In this document: positions 36,372 to 48,014 of the stretch, piece by piece
How the letters are laid out: each line of letters begins with the position of its first letter
How positions within the stretch are numbered: position 1 is the stretch's first letter
Assembly: GCA_001949185.1 (NCBI GenBank)
Contig: BDGG01000003.1
Span: 2,225,261-2,289,260, forward strand
Direction of reading: 5' to 3'
DNA: 64,000 nucleotides
From: Ramazzottius varieornatus
Lineage: Eukaryota; Tardigrada; Eutardigrada; Parachela; Ramazzottiidae
Notes under the pieces: generated by a model
Database searches by the model: none
What the model was told of the DNA's origin: nothing
The model's input: only the letters and a program-made list of their open reading frames with translations
Made by a program: the position numbers and the translations under genes

Positions 36372-38474
36372 TTAAGTCTTCTTAGCTATCGACTTTACAG
36401 CAGGGACTCTAGGTTTAGCTTTTGGTAATGGAATTATCTTGGCCTTTGTTTTTGAAGCCGGTGCTGAAGGCTTCTTTCTGGAAGCTGGGGTGGTCTGAGC
36501 TCGTGCCGTGGCCCGCTTTGCTTTGGTCTTCGAAGGGTATCCTTCAGGAATCTCCACCGAAGATTCGATGTTCGACTGGGGTGCGGTTACGTCACGTGCT
36601 ATCTCTGCAGCCACCTGCTTAACCGTCTCTCTCTGTCGCTTTGGCGAAGCTTGACAAGGGTATCCTTGGTCACTGAGGCTTTAATCTTCGCTGTCTGTCG
36701 CGCTTTCCTCTACCGCCTCGATGTTTCGCTTTTGGTTTCTCAAACCTTTGGCTTTCTCTTTGCTCTTTTCTATCGCGGCTTTCTTTGTGCTGATATACTT
36801 ACTCTCAGTAAGGATTCTTCCATTGAAAACATCTAAACGGGAATCTTTTTCTCGACGTTTCTTTTGAGGAGCACTCCGGATCAAGTTCTTGTGGAATTCT
36901 AGAGCGACGACTGAGTACACCGACTCGCCTGTCACTATCTTTCTGATTTCAAACAGGCAGCTGGTAGTCCTGTCTTCTGTTAGACCAATCTTTTCGCGAA
37001 GAATCTTGGCGATGTCGGCAAAATGCTGTTCACTTTCGAACTCCGTTTCTTCAACGACTTCCAATAGCGGATTCACCGTGCCTCTCAGCAGCTCAGCATT
37101 CTCCATCGTGGAATAGAACGTTCTGTCAGAGATAAAAAACTTACATGGTTAACCTTGGTGCCACTCATAAAAAATGGAAGAAGTTTGTTGGGACCAGCAT
37201 TTCAGACAACGAATACCTTGGCGCACGTCATAGCCGTCAGGATTTTTTCTCCAAAAATTCTGTTAAGACATCTGTGTCCATCACCCCCGATGAATTTGTG
37301 CCCAAATGGCAAGCGTCGTGTGCGTCCCGGAATGAGATTCAATATGCATTTTCCCCTTGTAGAGAATCAGCGGCAGAGGCATCTTCCCAGCCGCGTTCTC
37401 CATAGCCATAAGGATGATATTTTCCCGATCGGTTTTGGTCTCCTTCACGTAGCCGACCGCTTCTTTCACATCCCTCTCTGTGTAGACTATGCCGTAGAGC
37501 TCCGCCAACCTAAATCCTGATTCATCCAAATTCCAAATTCCTTCAGCATCAACAAGAAATCCATCGATACTCAGCTTCTGCAGGAGTAAAATCCATTCTT
37601 TGCAGCGCCTAAACGTCCATTCTCTTGACTTCTTGAAGCTCAATGCACTAAGTATCCGCAGAGAAATTTCCCGACTTCTCACAAGGAACTTTCGGTGCCA
37701 TCGGTCGGTAAACTTAGCCCTGTTCATGCCTGGAAAAAAGCATACCATTGACAAGGGTATCCTTGGTGTGTGACCATTCGCAAGTTGATTGTTGGCGCAT
37801 CTCATGTTTGATATCTGGCTGACACAAATTACCCGAAGGTTATCCTTCGTACGAGTACGAACCCAGGTGCAACAAGCCTTACCTTTTGCAAAAGCGATTT
37901 CCTTCACGATTCTAATGAGAGTATGTCTGCCGAGAGGAACCCCAATCTTGGAGCAACGGACGACGATTTCTCAAATTTCCGACTCTTCTTCAAGCGTGAA
38001 GGTATTGGGACGTCCGACCTTCTTGCCGTATTCTCCGTTCACTTTGTTTCCGAGGGGTCTGTGAGGTATATGATACATCTCGGCGGCCATCCTTATAGAC
38101 ATTCCATCCTTGACTGCACTTATGGCAGCTTCCATGTTGGCATGAGCGCGTACATATTGCCGTCTCCAAAATTTCTCCGTGGATCGCAGGTGAGCAGGGA
38201 CAGGAGGGTTGCCTTCGGAAGTCGTAGATGTTGTTGAAGGACAGCTCCGATCCATCATACAGACAAGGCAAACCTTGGACGGTAAAAGAACAAAAAGAAG
38301 GGTAGCCTTCCAGCAAGGAATAGTGCAAATGAAGATTGTATGAACAACGCGTTGTCGTTCGGAAGTGAGCAAAGTTTCCGCCGTTCCGATTTTGGATACA
38401 AACGGTAGTTTTACGTCATCGTTCACCTTGGGCACACCCTTCAGCAACTCGTGGTTCAGCTCGGTCAGGCACAC
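36372..38474 (-). pseudogene. Second pogo-type transposase (HTH-psq plus DDE), decayed
   Basis: Remnant of a pogo/jerky-type transposase, different from the Tigger copy. The exon with low boundary 37883 encodes a psq helix-turn-helix (NMEAAISAVKDGMSIRMAAEMY, then HRPLGNKVNGEYGKKVGRP), followed by an in-frame TGA near the conserved EEESEI and by CSKIGVPLGRHTLIRIVKEI. A plausible intron 37730-37882 joins this to NRAKFTDRWHRKFLVR. Next comes the start of the DDE domain (GIWNLDESGF, ENIILMAMENAAGKMPLPLI). Near 37281 the frame shifts: MDTDVLTEFLEKKS continues in another frame. The C-terminal coiled stretches at 36681-37106 and 36372-36614 are Lys-rich and open. No terminal inverted repeats were found nearby, so it is old. 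Confidence 0.75.
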
Positions 38475-40766
38475 ATGGGGTTTAGTTGGCTCGGCTTGCT
38501 GTGTCCTCTGCAGAAAGCGTGCTCCCTAATATCGAACGAAATTCCCGAACGACTTCCGCTATGGAAATTCTCCCGTTATGAGCTTCCATTCATTGCCATT
38601 TTCGATAAAATAGGTATGAAGCCATGTGTTCAAAGATACTTGTGAATTGCTTTGTGGTCTTAATAGCAGACGGTTAGTGAGAAAACCGTCAGTGGGCGAA
38701 GTATGCGCCAGTTCGGCAAACGGGCGAAGTTGGGCCTCACTTCTCGTACACGAACGACGAGAATATTATGGGCCAGTAAAAATTACGGGTCAGGCGGAAA
38801 AGACGGCAAATTTACAGTTTGTGTGAAAGTCAGAAACAGAAATCGGAAAAATGACGTAACGTAGTAAAATTCAACCGTAGAAAATTGTCATGGACAGTGG
38901 CCATCAGCTGATCAGCTGTTTTACTCTAACGCTTGAAATCTGCTGTCGACTTTGTTTCGAAGAAGCCTTGAAATGGTTTGAGCTGTTGAAGGTGTATGTG
39001 TTCCGGTAAAATGGGGATCCAACTGCTATGATAAATATGACAAGCTTTAGCTCTTCAGCCCAATATCCAGCACGTACGTACAGGAGTCCAGCGTTCGATG
39101 TTGGGTTTTACTCGTAGCAAGAATCCCTACCCGTGCCGCCGTAGCGAAAGGGCCTGGTCCGTAATATCCTGTCGTTCGTGTACTACAAAACTGTCCTATT
39201 ATTCTCGACTTCAAAGTGCCTGTTTCGCGCGAAAATTTTTTCCAAATGCTTGTGTTCGGAACCGAGTCTCGCTCCTTCCGATATTTTTGTTCTTTCCTGT
39301 TCTTATTGCATTGGCCAAACTTTGCTTCTAAAAAATGGAAAAGAGTCTGCTACACAGACAGGACATCAGCCAAGTCTTGGAAGTCTGTACACGCGCTCTG
39401 AAAATATGTTTGAAAGTCTTCTGTTGAAAACCGCAAAGTCATACTGACAGACCTGATAGCTTGATTCCCACGAGAACATACCAAATATACGTAGTTGGTA
39501 TCGCAATGTCTTCATTGGCATGTATGTCGTCTTCTACCCGGAAGTGAAGTTATCACACTACTTACTCGGGTGTTTTTGCTTCTAGAATTTTTACAGTATC
39601 TTCCTTTGGCGTTCTTCATCCTGTTCGCCAAATGCCTGCAGTGCTAGGTCCTTGATTGTTGCGGCGGAGGATACTACAGTAAGTACGCTTCAGCTTGGTT
39701 GAGAAGGATGCACTCGGATCCATCGCCGCATCTGCACACGGAAAAGTGCAATAAGCTGGTGGCTAAACTTGTCCAGTGTCGCTTTGAGGTAAGAGCGGTA
39801 TCCCTTCGAACTTTTACATCTTGCACGTATGTTTTGGCGACGGTTCTTTGCTGTACCTCTCTGCCGCAGAGATGTGAGAAAAACTCGATGTTATATACAA
39901 AGTACTGTCGGTGGTGAACCGCGACTTCCGGTCTGAAGATGGCTATATGAGCAGGTTGTTGTGTTGTAGCACCCATATGCAAAATTCATCGGATATTGCA
40001 ATGACATCGACTTCGCCATGACGAAATGCTTCAGAGAAGAGGTAGAACGAACGTAACGTTTTGTATTACACCTTTGTGGAAGTGCAGCTAAGCGTATCGG
40101 AAATGACCGTGTCGGGATCTCTGCGGCGGTGTTTCGGGGAAACCGACTGACGCCCTTTTGCTTACAGAAAACATCGAAACGTTTGGAAAACAACAAACGA
40201 GCAACGGAGAGACTCCATAGAGTCATAGAGACAAGGGTAGCTAAAGGAACCGAAGTGAATGCTGTGCTGAAGTCGCTACCGGAAGAAACAACAGGCCAGA
40301 CGAGTTAGGGGAAGAAAATTAATGTTAATACTGCTGCTTGCTGTGATACTGTACAGCTATACTACTGTGCAAATCCTATGGAACTGAGTCAGACCGACGG
40401 AGGAACTAGACATCCCTGACGGGACAAACTGGCTTTTTTTTCAGCATTCGAGATTTGCTCGGTGCTTCTAACGGCAATGCCATAGAGTTATTCATTACAA
40501 TCTAGCTGCAAAAAAAGCTGCAAGCACAGAAAACTTCGACCTGAAAATCATTAAACACCGTCAAGGACCGTCATGCCCCAGAAAGTACCTTCCCAGGGTG
40601 GTGTAGAAAAGACGCTGGTGTACAAAAAGAGCTTCGAATGAATAAATAAACATCTAACACTTGAACGAAAGGTTGCGAAAGAAAACCGTGCGGAACCTTG
40701 ACCAGGTGCGAGGTACTATGCTTTAGAAATGGCGCAAGTTTACTCTATACACTATCAAGAAAACTT
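38475..40766. other. Intergenic with one 438-bp inverted-repeat element
   Basis: Apart from the element at 38746-39183 nothing is recognised; several 60-110 codon open stretches on both strands lack splice context or domain similarity. Confidence 0.4.
38746..39183. mobile_element. Non-autonomous element, long relative of the TRPA-intron MITE
   Basis: The ends match as inverted repeats of about 30 bp: left GTACACGAACGACGAG then AATATTATGGGCCAG; right, read inwards on the other strand, GTACACGAACGACAGG then ATATTACGGACCAGG. It shares terminal structure and the internal word GCCGTAGCGAAA with the 185-bp element at 2287-2471. No transposase reading frame inside. Confidence 0.75.
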
Positions 40767-43034
40767 TCAGGAATGGTTCAACTCGGTCGCAACATCACCG
40801 GATCCTCTTCCGGTTGAAACCACACCGTTCCCGTTACTGGTGATCTTTTTTTCAGGCGGAGACGTTATACCATCTCCATGTTCCGGAGTCACTTCAGTAT
40901 CGGAGTATCCGTTGTCACTTTCTTCCGTATCACTACGCACATCTTCAGTCTGCAGGAAGAATATTCCGGGTTATCAATCAGTATACTTCAACTTTACAGA
41001 GCTACGCTGGAAATACCTCGCCAGTGGTCAGTGCACGGTATATCACTCTGATTATTGTGAAGGTCCAAAAGACATGAAGTATTTGTAAACTGCCCAAGAG
41101 AGCATTGTACAAATGGAATGCCGGAAAGCAGAGATCGCCCAGTGGGCAAGGAAACGAGTAGCTTAGTATTCTGTAGCAAAGACCTGTCATCAAAACTTCA
41201 ATAGAAAGGGACCTGGAAGCCAACTTACCGGTAAGGGTAGAGACCAAGGCGTGTGAAGATCCACACCGTTGCGAATATCGCAAATACTACGGCGGATAAT
41301 CGAGTCTTCTTGGCGTAACGGGCAAGCTTGGCACCCTGCACACTCGAAAACAACAACATAACAATGGTCGGCTTCAGTCGTAGTGAATTATGCACCATTC
41401 CACCTGAATCTGCCGTTTCTCTACGAAATACCTGTCAAGGCCGTGCTCGGCACAACCTTGACAGCCATTATCATAGGAAGAAAGGCCAGTCACTCTGCGA
41501 TCAAAGTGATCGTTTAGTTTGGTATCAGAGAAAAAAGAACAAAACATAGAGAAAACAGAGACAGTCCAATCGATACTGTACCTCCAGCCAAAAGTCAACA
41601 GAGTCATGGATAATGAGGACCATAGAGCCGATCCGGATGGTGTTGTCCGTCCAGGAGAATACCATCAACGAGATGGTGACTATGTGATGGAGGAACATTT
41701 CCCAAAAATCCTGTCATCAAACAGAAACTGGCATGTTTATGCAAAGAACGGAATATCGATTTTGATCATCAAAAGAAAATGTTTTACATCACGTATTCAA
41801 ATCTTCGTCCATTCACGTACTTTCCTCTTTACATCGGTGAACTGGGAAATCAATAGGGACCAGTAGAAGCCCAGTTCGAGCATGTAGTACCACCACACGT
41901 CTGAGCTGACGGTCTACCAGAAAGCAATGCAAAAACAATTACATCCTCGCTTTGTTCCTCCCTATTAAAGTCGTTATGACGTTACTGTATACTCTTCCGA
42001 AATTCACGTACGTCACTCCATTCAGAGTGTAAAACTAGACGGTAAGACCCCAATGATTTGAGAGTCAGTGACGTACGTGAATTTCGGGAGAGCATACAGT
42101 ACTTACTTGAAAAGGGTAGCCTTTCCAGTACGCATTCCCGTCAGTGAGCCATGGCTTCTGCAAAATGACACCGCACACTCATTCGGCACGAAGACCCAAT
42201 CTTCATACTCGGAATAACATGGTAATGACGGCAACTTACATCCCAGAGGGCCCACAGACCGTAGAGGAAGATTGTGAGGTAAAATGTGAACCGCCACCTG
42301 GAACAGAAATTAAAATAGACAAATAAATTTTAAAATTCATCAAATTTATTTATGAAAAATTCTCAAAACTTTTATTCTGTAATCCGGACCCACCCAGTTT
42401 CTTTGAACTTGTCTAGCTGCGTCAGCTGGCCTTTTCGGATGCCATTCCGGTGTCTGAACCATCGCAGGACTTGACGCTCCGACATATCACATCTTTTTGC
42501 GAGTGCCTGTGTGGAAATGAACAGCAAACATTGATCAAAGCACAAGACATGATTCTGAAAACGGCGTGTCAATACTTACGAGAATTTGCGCATCTGAAGG
42601 ATGCTTGGAGGCTTGAAATGCCGTCTCAAGTTGTGCATTGGACTTTGGAGGCTCAGGTCTGCGGTTCGGGATATTCAATGATTTGCCCAACGGCTCATAA
42701 ATGAACCTAGAATAAAACACAATCACAAAAGATATCCTAACAAGAGCGAAAGTAAATGATACATGAACATTTGTCAGCCCGACACTTCGCTTTATCACCT
42801 CTAGACACTTGAGATACGAGGAGATATAGGCCCATAAATGTCAAAGCGCACTTACTTTTCAACGAGCTGTCGGACAAGGAAGATGACGACAGCAAGAGGA
42901 ATGGGATACATTAGCGCGTAAAAGTCCGGGTAAGCTTTGGTGCTGGTGGACTTGAGATGCTCCCATGTGACGTTGGCCGGAAGCCAGAATTGCTCGCTCC
43001 ACAGCGCTTCCGAAAGACGTCGCATCCAATCCAT
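40767..43034 (-). CDS. Ceramide synthase A (TLC/LAG1 family)
   Basis: ER membrane N-acyltransferase joining a fatty acyl-CoA to sphingoid base. Ten exons: 42856-43034, 42580-42706, 42394-42506, 42240-42297, 42107-42157, 41821-41913, 41582-41710, 41229-41335, 41017-41170, 40767-40949; 397 aa. The N-terminus has the family motif [17 protein letters not shown] and a first membrane helix. A truncated homeobox-like domain follows ([20 protein letters not shown]). The TLC domain has the Lag1 catalytic histidine pair in [17 protein letters not shown], plus [26 protein letters not shown] and [10 protein letters not shown]. The C-terminus is an acidic Ser-rich tail ([15 protein letters not shown]), which in vertebrate enzymes is CK2-phosphorylated. 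It is divergently paired with ceramide synthase B. Intron 41914-42106 contains a 35-bp inverted repeat. Acyl-chain specificity is not predictable here. Confidence 0.95.
41982..42102. repeat. 35-bp inverted repeat in ceramide synthase A intron
   Basis: Arms at 41982-42016 (ending CGAAATTCACGTACGTCAC) and 42068-42102 (starting GTGACGTACGTGAATTTCG) pair with about two mismatches around a 51-base loop. The right arm ends a few bases from the splice donor of exon 42107-42157. Confidence 0.85.
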
Positions 43035-44564
43035 GACTGCTGCGTGAGGTGGCGGCCAATCGACTGCGATACTCTTCAGCGCCGTCTCAGCACGCAGCCG
43101 CTGATATCCAGCTTAACAAAGACTCCGTGTCACGACATGGCAAACAGAGCAGACTGCCAAGTGGTCGATTAGGCACTCCTGTCGTGGAAAAGCAGAAAGG
43201 AATAAATCTCACTTACGTTCCAACTATTCGCACCGTCCAACGAGCGAAGATGTGTTTGATAAATTACATAATGATCCAACGAAACATACCTTAATGAACC
43301 AGCTACTATTTTCGCATCGGCTACGATCCGTCGTTGTTCAGACCTCGCTGCGAGAAAACAAGATACATACTAACATACGTTATCTGAAGAGAGCATCCGC
43401 AGATATTAACGAGACTTGGTAAGAAATTCGCAGGTAGTTTGACATCGTTTACTTGACACATACCGTGAGAGGATCAGCTTCTCTCTGTGGATATATCCAC
43501 CGCGCGCGATGGAGAGGCGAAAAACTGGAACGGAGGCTCTGAGCAACGGAAGGAAGGACGACGGCGCGAGTCAGATCTGTAAGGAAGAGAGACAACAACG
43601 TGTAGCACAGCGCTGATCCGAGGAAGCTGCGAATGCTTGGTGTCAGATTATGGCACTGTACCTGAGAGAGGCTGGGGTGAAGCCGCGCGAGGTGGAAGCA
43701 ATCTAACTCGTGCGGAACATAGGGAGGATGGAATCGATAAGTCTGTTCGATTTTATGGACCTGAGGAGGAAACCTGTTCGAAAACGGACGACGGCGCCAG
43801 AGTGCCACTGTACTAGACTGCAAGATGGCCATGAATATTCCGCTCAGTACCGGCGCTCACGTGACGTAAACCCCCAAATCCCTCTCGAATGTTGATTTCC
43901 CCCAGGGGAAGAAGTAATCAGTTCTATCTCCCCGAGGTTTGACCTTCAATTCTTGGCGAAGGTATTACAGTGAAATCTGTCCCTCGGGGCCTGCCAGTCT
44001 CCGAGATTGAAGACGTTATGATAGGCTGTTGCATCCCTCGGAGTGCACGGTGAAACAGTGGGCGAATCCCCAAAATAACGAAGTTGGCAAAATTTTCGGT
44101 TTATGGCGACTGTCACTGACTGATGGAGCCTTCAACAAAACAATTGTTTTCTCACCAGGTAGCTCGTCCTACGCATTCAAGTGAATTATTTTCTTGGCGG
44201 AAATTGTGAAGGAGACAAGGTATTACTGCTGGGTTCAGGAGCATATCTGCGGCGCGTCCTGGGCTGGTTTCGCAACTCGCGCCAAGACATTCGGACTTTG
44301 GACCCTAGCTGCGCATCGTCATCCGGGCAGCCGCACCACTCATCTACCGACTTGGACTCACCATGATCTCCTGCCTGTTTGAACAGGCCAACTAACGGAC
44401 TAACTAGTAAGCTCAATATTTAATTATGGTGTGAACTACTTGATCGGTAGGTCTACACATCCCAACAGGGGACGGACAACAGCTGCACCTGTTTGGGAGG
44501 ATATTCCAGCCAAGGAGTCATCGAAGAAAACATCTTCCAGCATACTTCTTATATTTCGGTCAAG
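43035..44564. other. Shared 1.5-kb region between the two divergent ceramide synthase genes
   Basis: No coding exon supported. Should contain both promoters and 5' UTR exons. CTCACGTGACG at about 43857-43867 is an E-box/CRE-like word. Confidence 0.4.
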
Positions 44565-46467
44565 ATGGATCTGATGTCTCGTCTGAGCAGCACCTTCTGG
44601 TCGGAGTGGTTCTGGTTGCCGCAGGGCTATAACTGGACTGTCTTCAAATCCACGGCCGACAAAAGCTATCCCGACTTCTTCTGGATCTACGTACCCATAC
44701 CGTGCTCGTTACTTGTACTGCTGATACGCTTCCTCTTTGAAAGGTACGTTTGCTTCTAGGCGTAGGACTCTGCAGCAAAATATGTCTTATAAGGGAGTCT
44801 ATCTTGCAGGAATATCTGTGATCCCATCGGGCGCGCCATGCACATTCCCGAAAGGCGCGCGCGATCACCGCCCCCAAACCACACCTTAGAGTCTGCTTTC
44901 AAGAAGGTGAAGAAAGTACCTGATAACGCTCAAATGCAGGTATTGCAATGCTCGAATCAATTTCGAAATAACTATTGGTACCGAGATGAAGACTGGAATG
45001 ATTTTTGTGTTTTTTTAAGGCATTATCAAAGAAGGCCGAAATGAGCACCAGGCAGATCGAGCGATGGTTTCGACAGCGAAAGGCGTCGGAAAACCTCAGT
45101 CAACTTCAGAAGTTCTCCGAAACAGGGTACGTTTGCTAATCGGGGAATGAGCTAATTCATTTAACGATAACCTGCGCTTGTACTTTTAGGTGGAGATTTT
45201 TCTATTACACTGTCATGTTTCTTTACGGCTTATGGACCGTTTCTTCGGTAAGATTCTTGCTGTCAAGTATGTGAGGCGCTTCGTCGTTGCTGACAGCACA
45301 GACTGTTTACGAAGAGTCTATCAACTGTTTGAGTGCTTCTTTTCATTAACCATCTTGTTTTGTTCGTTACAGAAGCCGTGGTTTTACGATACGAAAGCCT
45401 GCTGGTATGACTATCCTTACCACGTAAGTCACCATAGCAGGAAGTCTTGTCCTTCCGCTCTTTTACGGAGACCTTTGCATCGTTCACTTTGCCTGTTTTT
45501 TTTATAGGAGATCGATCGCGACATGTTTTGGTACTATATGATCGAGCTGACCTTTTACTGGTCGCTGCTCATTTCACAGTTCTTTGACGTCAAGAGAAAG
45601 GTACGACTGCTTCACCTACTGCTTCTTAGCCGGCTCTTGTGTTTGATATGCATGATATCTTTCGTATAGGACTTTGGGCAGATGTTTACGCATCACGTTG
45701 CTACCATTCTTTTACTGTCGCTTTCGTGGGTGGATAATCTGGTTCGCATTGGGTCACTAGTTCTCCTGATCCACGATGTTGCTGATGTTTTTCTAGAAGT
45801 AAGACCGCACTTTCCTTATCCATATGTACACTTACACCACCTCTGAGTCCTGGATGCAGTATCCATTTTTTATTGCGTTTTTGCAGGGTGCCAAATTAGC
45901 TCGATATGCGAATAAGCCACGCATCTGCGACGCTCTGTTCGTCGTGTTCACCATCGTCTGGATAGTTTCCCGACTAATAATTTACCCTAGAGTGTAAGTG
46001 GAAATTCAAATGCTTCTCAGGAATATTCATACGAGGATAAATTGTTCCAACTCTCATAAACACTGAGAAAACTTTCATCGCATCGAACTCTTGCAGAGTC
46101 GTTTACACTGGGCTGTTCGAAGCCTGTCAAACAGTCGGCTTCTGCTTCCCGGTCTACTATGTCTTCAACTGCCTGTTGATATGTCTGCAAGTCCTGCACA
46201 TCGTATGGACTTGGTACATTGTTCGTGTAGCAGTAAAAACGATCCAGACGGGAAAGGTATGATTTACATCCTGGTCGAATCAAAAATGCGTCTATTGAAA
46301 AAAAAAGGCGAATTCTTGCCTGTTTTCAGACCGACGATGCCCGCAGTGAGACCGACGAAGACGCGGATCTGATGGCCAGCGGAGATCACATTATGGAAGA
46401 AGAGGAGCCAAAACAGCATTCTCCCACTGCACCGAGACGTTCCAACGGAACCGTGAAGTCGAGTTAG
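44565..46467 (+). CDS. Ceramide synthase B (TLC/LAG1 family)
   Basis: Paralogue of ceramide synthase A. Exons: 44565-44743, 44810-44939, 45020-45126, 45190-45247, 45373-45423, 45508-45600, 45670-45798, 45887-45993, 46097-46256, 46330-46467; 383 aa. Motifs: FWSEWFWLPQGYNWTVFKST, the partial homeobox [39 protein letters not shown], the catalytic THHVATILLLSLSWVDN, and [10 protein letters not shown]. The acidic tail is RSETDEDADLM. Exon count, all intron phases and six exon lengths (179, 58, 51, 93, 129, 107 nt) equal those of A. The frame is open upstream of the ATG at 44565 to about 44493 without another ATG. It converges with the paired-domain gene, whose stop lies 223 bp away. Confidence 0.95.
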
Positions 46468-46689
46468 TGGAGTGTTATTGCTTCCTATCCAGTGAGACCT
46501 TCCATTCAGCTTTGACTAATTTTTATTTGTTATTTCCATGTTTCTAATTTTATTTTATCAACTGTTACGTTTTATGACTACAGGTTTCGAGAATACGTGG
46601 GTTTGTGTTTTATTCCTGTTAATATACTTCTGTCGCATTCAATTGACGAAATATGGACTAAACGTCGTGGAGTTACCGCACAGGCAAAA

Positions 46690-47452
46690 TTAGCGGAGAA
46701 TATCCGAGATAGAAAATCCTGTCTTGATCGATTCCGCGGACTTCCTCATCGTCTCTTTGTCTTTAGGAGTAAAGTTCTTTCTGGTTTTGACCACTGCGGT
46801 TGATTCGGAATTTTTTGCCATTTTTCGCTGTGCTTTTCGAAGAATTCGGTTGATGGAGCTAACGCTGGGCAAAGCATCTTTCCCACAGAGTCCGTCGTAG
46901 TACAGCTTTTCTCGAATTTCCCAGGCGAACAATGTGGGATGCTTCCTCTTGTATTCCACTATCTTATCAATAATCGACGGAGTGGTTACCCGAGGCTTTG
47001 ATCCTCCGATGCAACCAGGAAGTATCGTTCCGGTTTCAAAGTACCTGCAACGTCACAAACTGAAAGGAAGGCTCTAGCGAACTGCGGCCGCCTTCCGGAC
47101 ATTTCCATACTCTGAAGTCTGGACCGTACTTAACATGGTTCCCAGGTATGCACGCTGAACGCCAGACGATCAAGTTAGTCCAACACCGCGCAATGCTTTT
47201 GATGCCAACTAGGAATCCTCACACAGAGACAGGACAATACGATTGATGATTGTATCGCACTTACTTGGTCAATATTTTGCTCACGCATCCGTGAGATATT
47301 AGAAGTTGTCGAGAGATGTCGCAAGGCCGAAGTCCACAGATTGACAGGAACAAGATTTGCTGCCGCATCTGGACCGGAAGTGGTTTTCCGTTCAGGTACA
47401 GTCCTCCGAGCTGGTTCACCGATCTGTCCGCTGCTCTTTGCCTATCCATCAT
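46690..47452 (-). CDS. Short Pax1/9-like paired-domain protein without hom(e)odomain
   Basis: DNA-binding transcription factor of the Pax family. Exons 47265-47452 and 46690-47044 give 180 aa. PAI subdomain: [16 protein letters not shown] then [19 protein letters not shown]. Linker and RED subdomain: [20 protein letters not shown] then FAWEIREKL and [26 protein letters not shown] is characteristic of Pax1/9 (Pox meso) rather than Pax6 or Pax2/5/8. The protein ends only about 45 residues after the paired domain, with FSISDILR immediately before the stop; this resembles the octapeptide/eh1 Groucho-binding motif. The start is the first of two adjacent ATGs, placing 10 residues before VNQLGG; an upstream exon is possible. 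There is no homeodomain, as in Pax1/9. Confidence 0.9.
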
Positions 47453-48014
47453 GTCGAAGCTTTGATACAACGGAAGCTACACCAGAACGTCAAAGAACGG
47501 AAATATGTTCCGGAAATGGACTCCAATGAGGAAGTAAAGCAGTTGGCGCGCTCTGTACTGTGTTTTATACTTGATGGATGCCCAAAACGGTTCCTCCGTC
47601 ACAGCCATTAGTGGACATGAGGGATGGCATATCGCTTTTGTTTAACCACTAAATGCATGGAGTAACAACAAACATTTTGAGATTCCCCGCGTAAATACGC
47701 GGAGGCGAGCGGTACGTACGGGAATGACCATCTGCCTCCGACAGGTAGAGTGCACCCTCCCCATCCAGGCTTGACTGCAGAATTTCTGCAGCAGAAAGGC
47801 AGCTTCTTCGACGCTTGACGTATCAAATGATCAAGCGGAACTCCTGCCAATTTCATACAGAAAGATCCTACTATCATTTTTATGTGAAAACAAGCAATAG
47901 AAAAATCTATGTCCTTGAGATGGAAAAAGGATGCCTGAATTGCCTCCAGTAAAACATGCAGCAAACTCCAATACAGCAAAAATTCCCCTGGTGATGAAAG
48001 GAATGGAAAGAGTA
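47453..48014. other. Intergenic between paired-domain gene and CPSF73
   Basis: About 560 bp; holds the 5' flank of the paired-domain gene and the 3' UTR of CPSF73. No other signal recognised. Confidence 0.4.
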
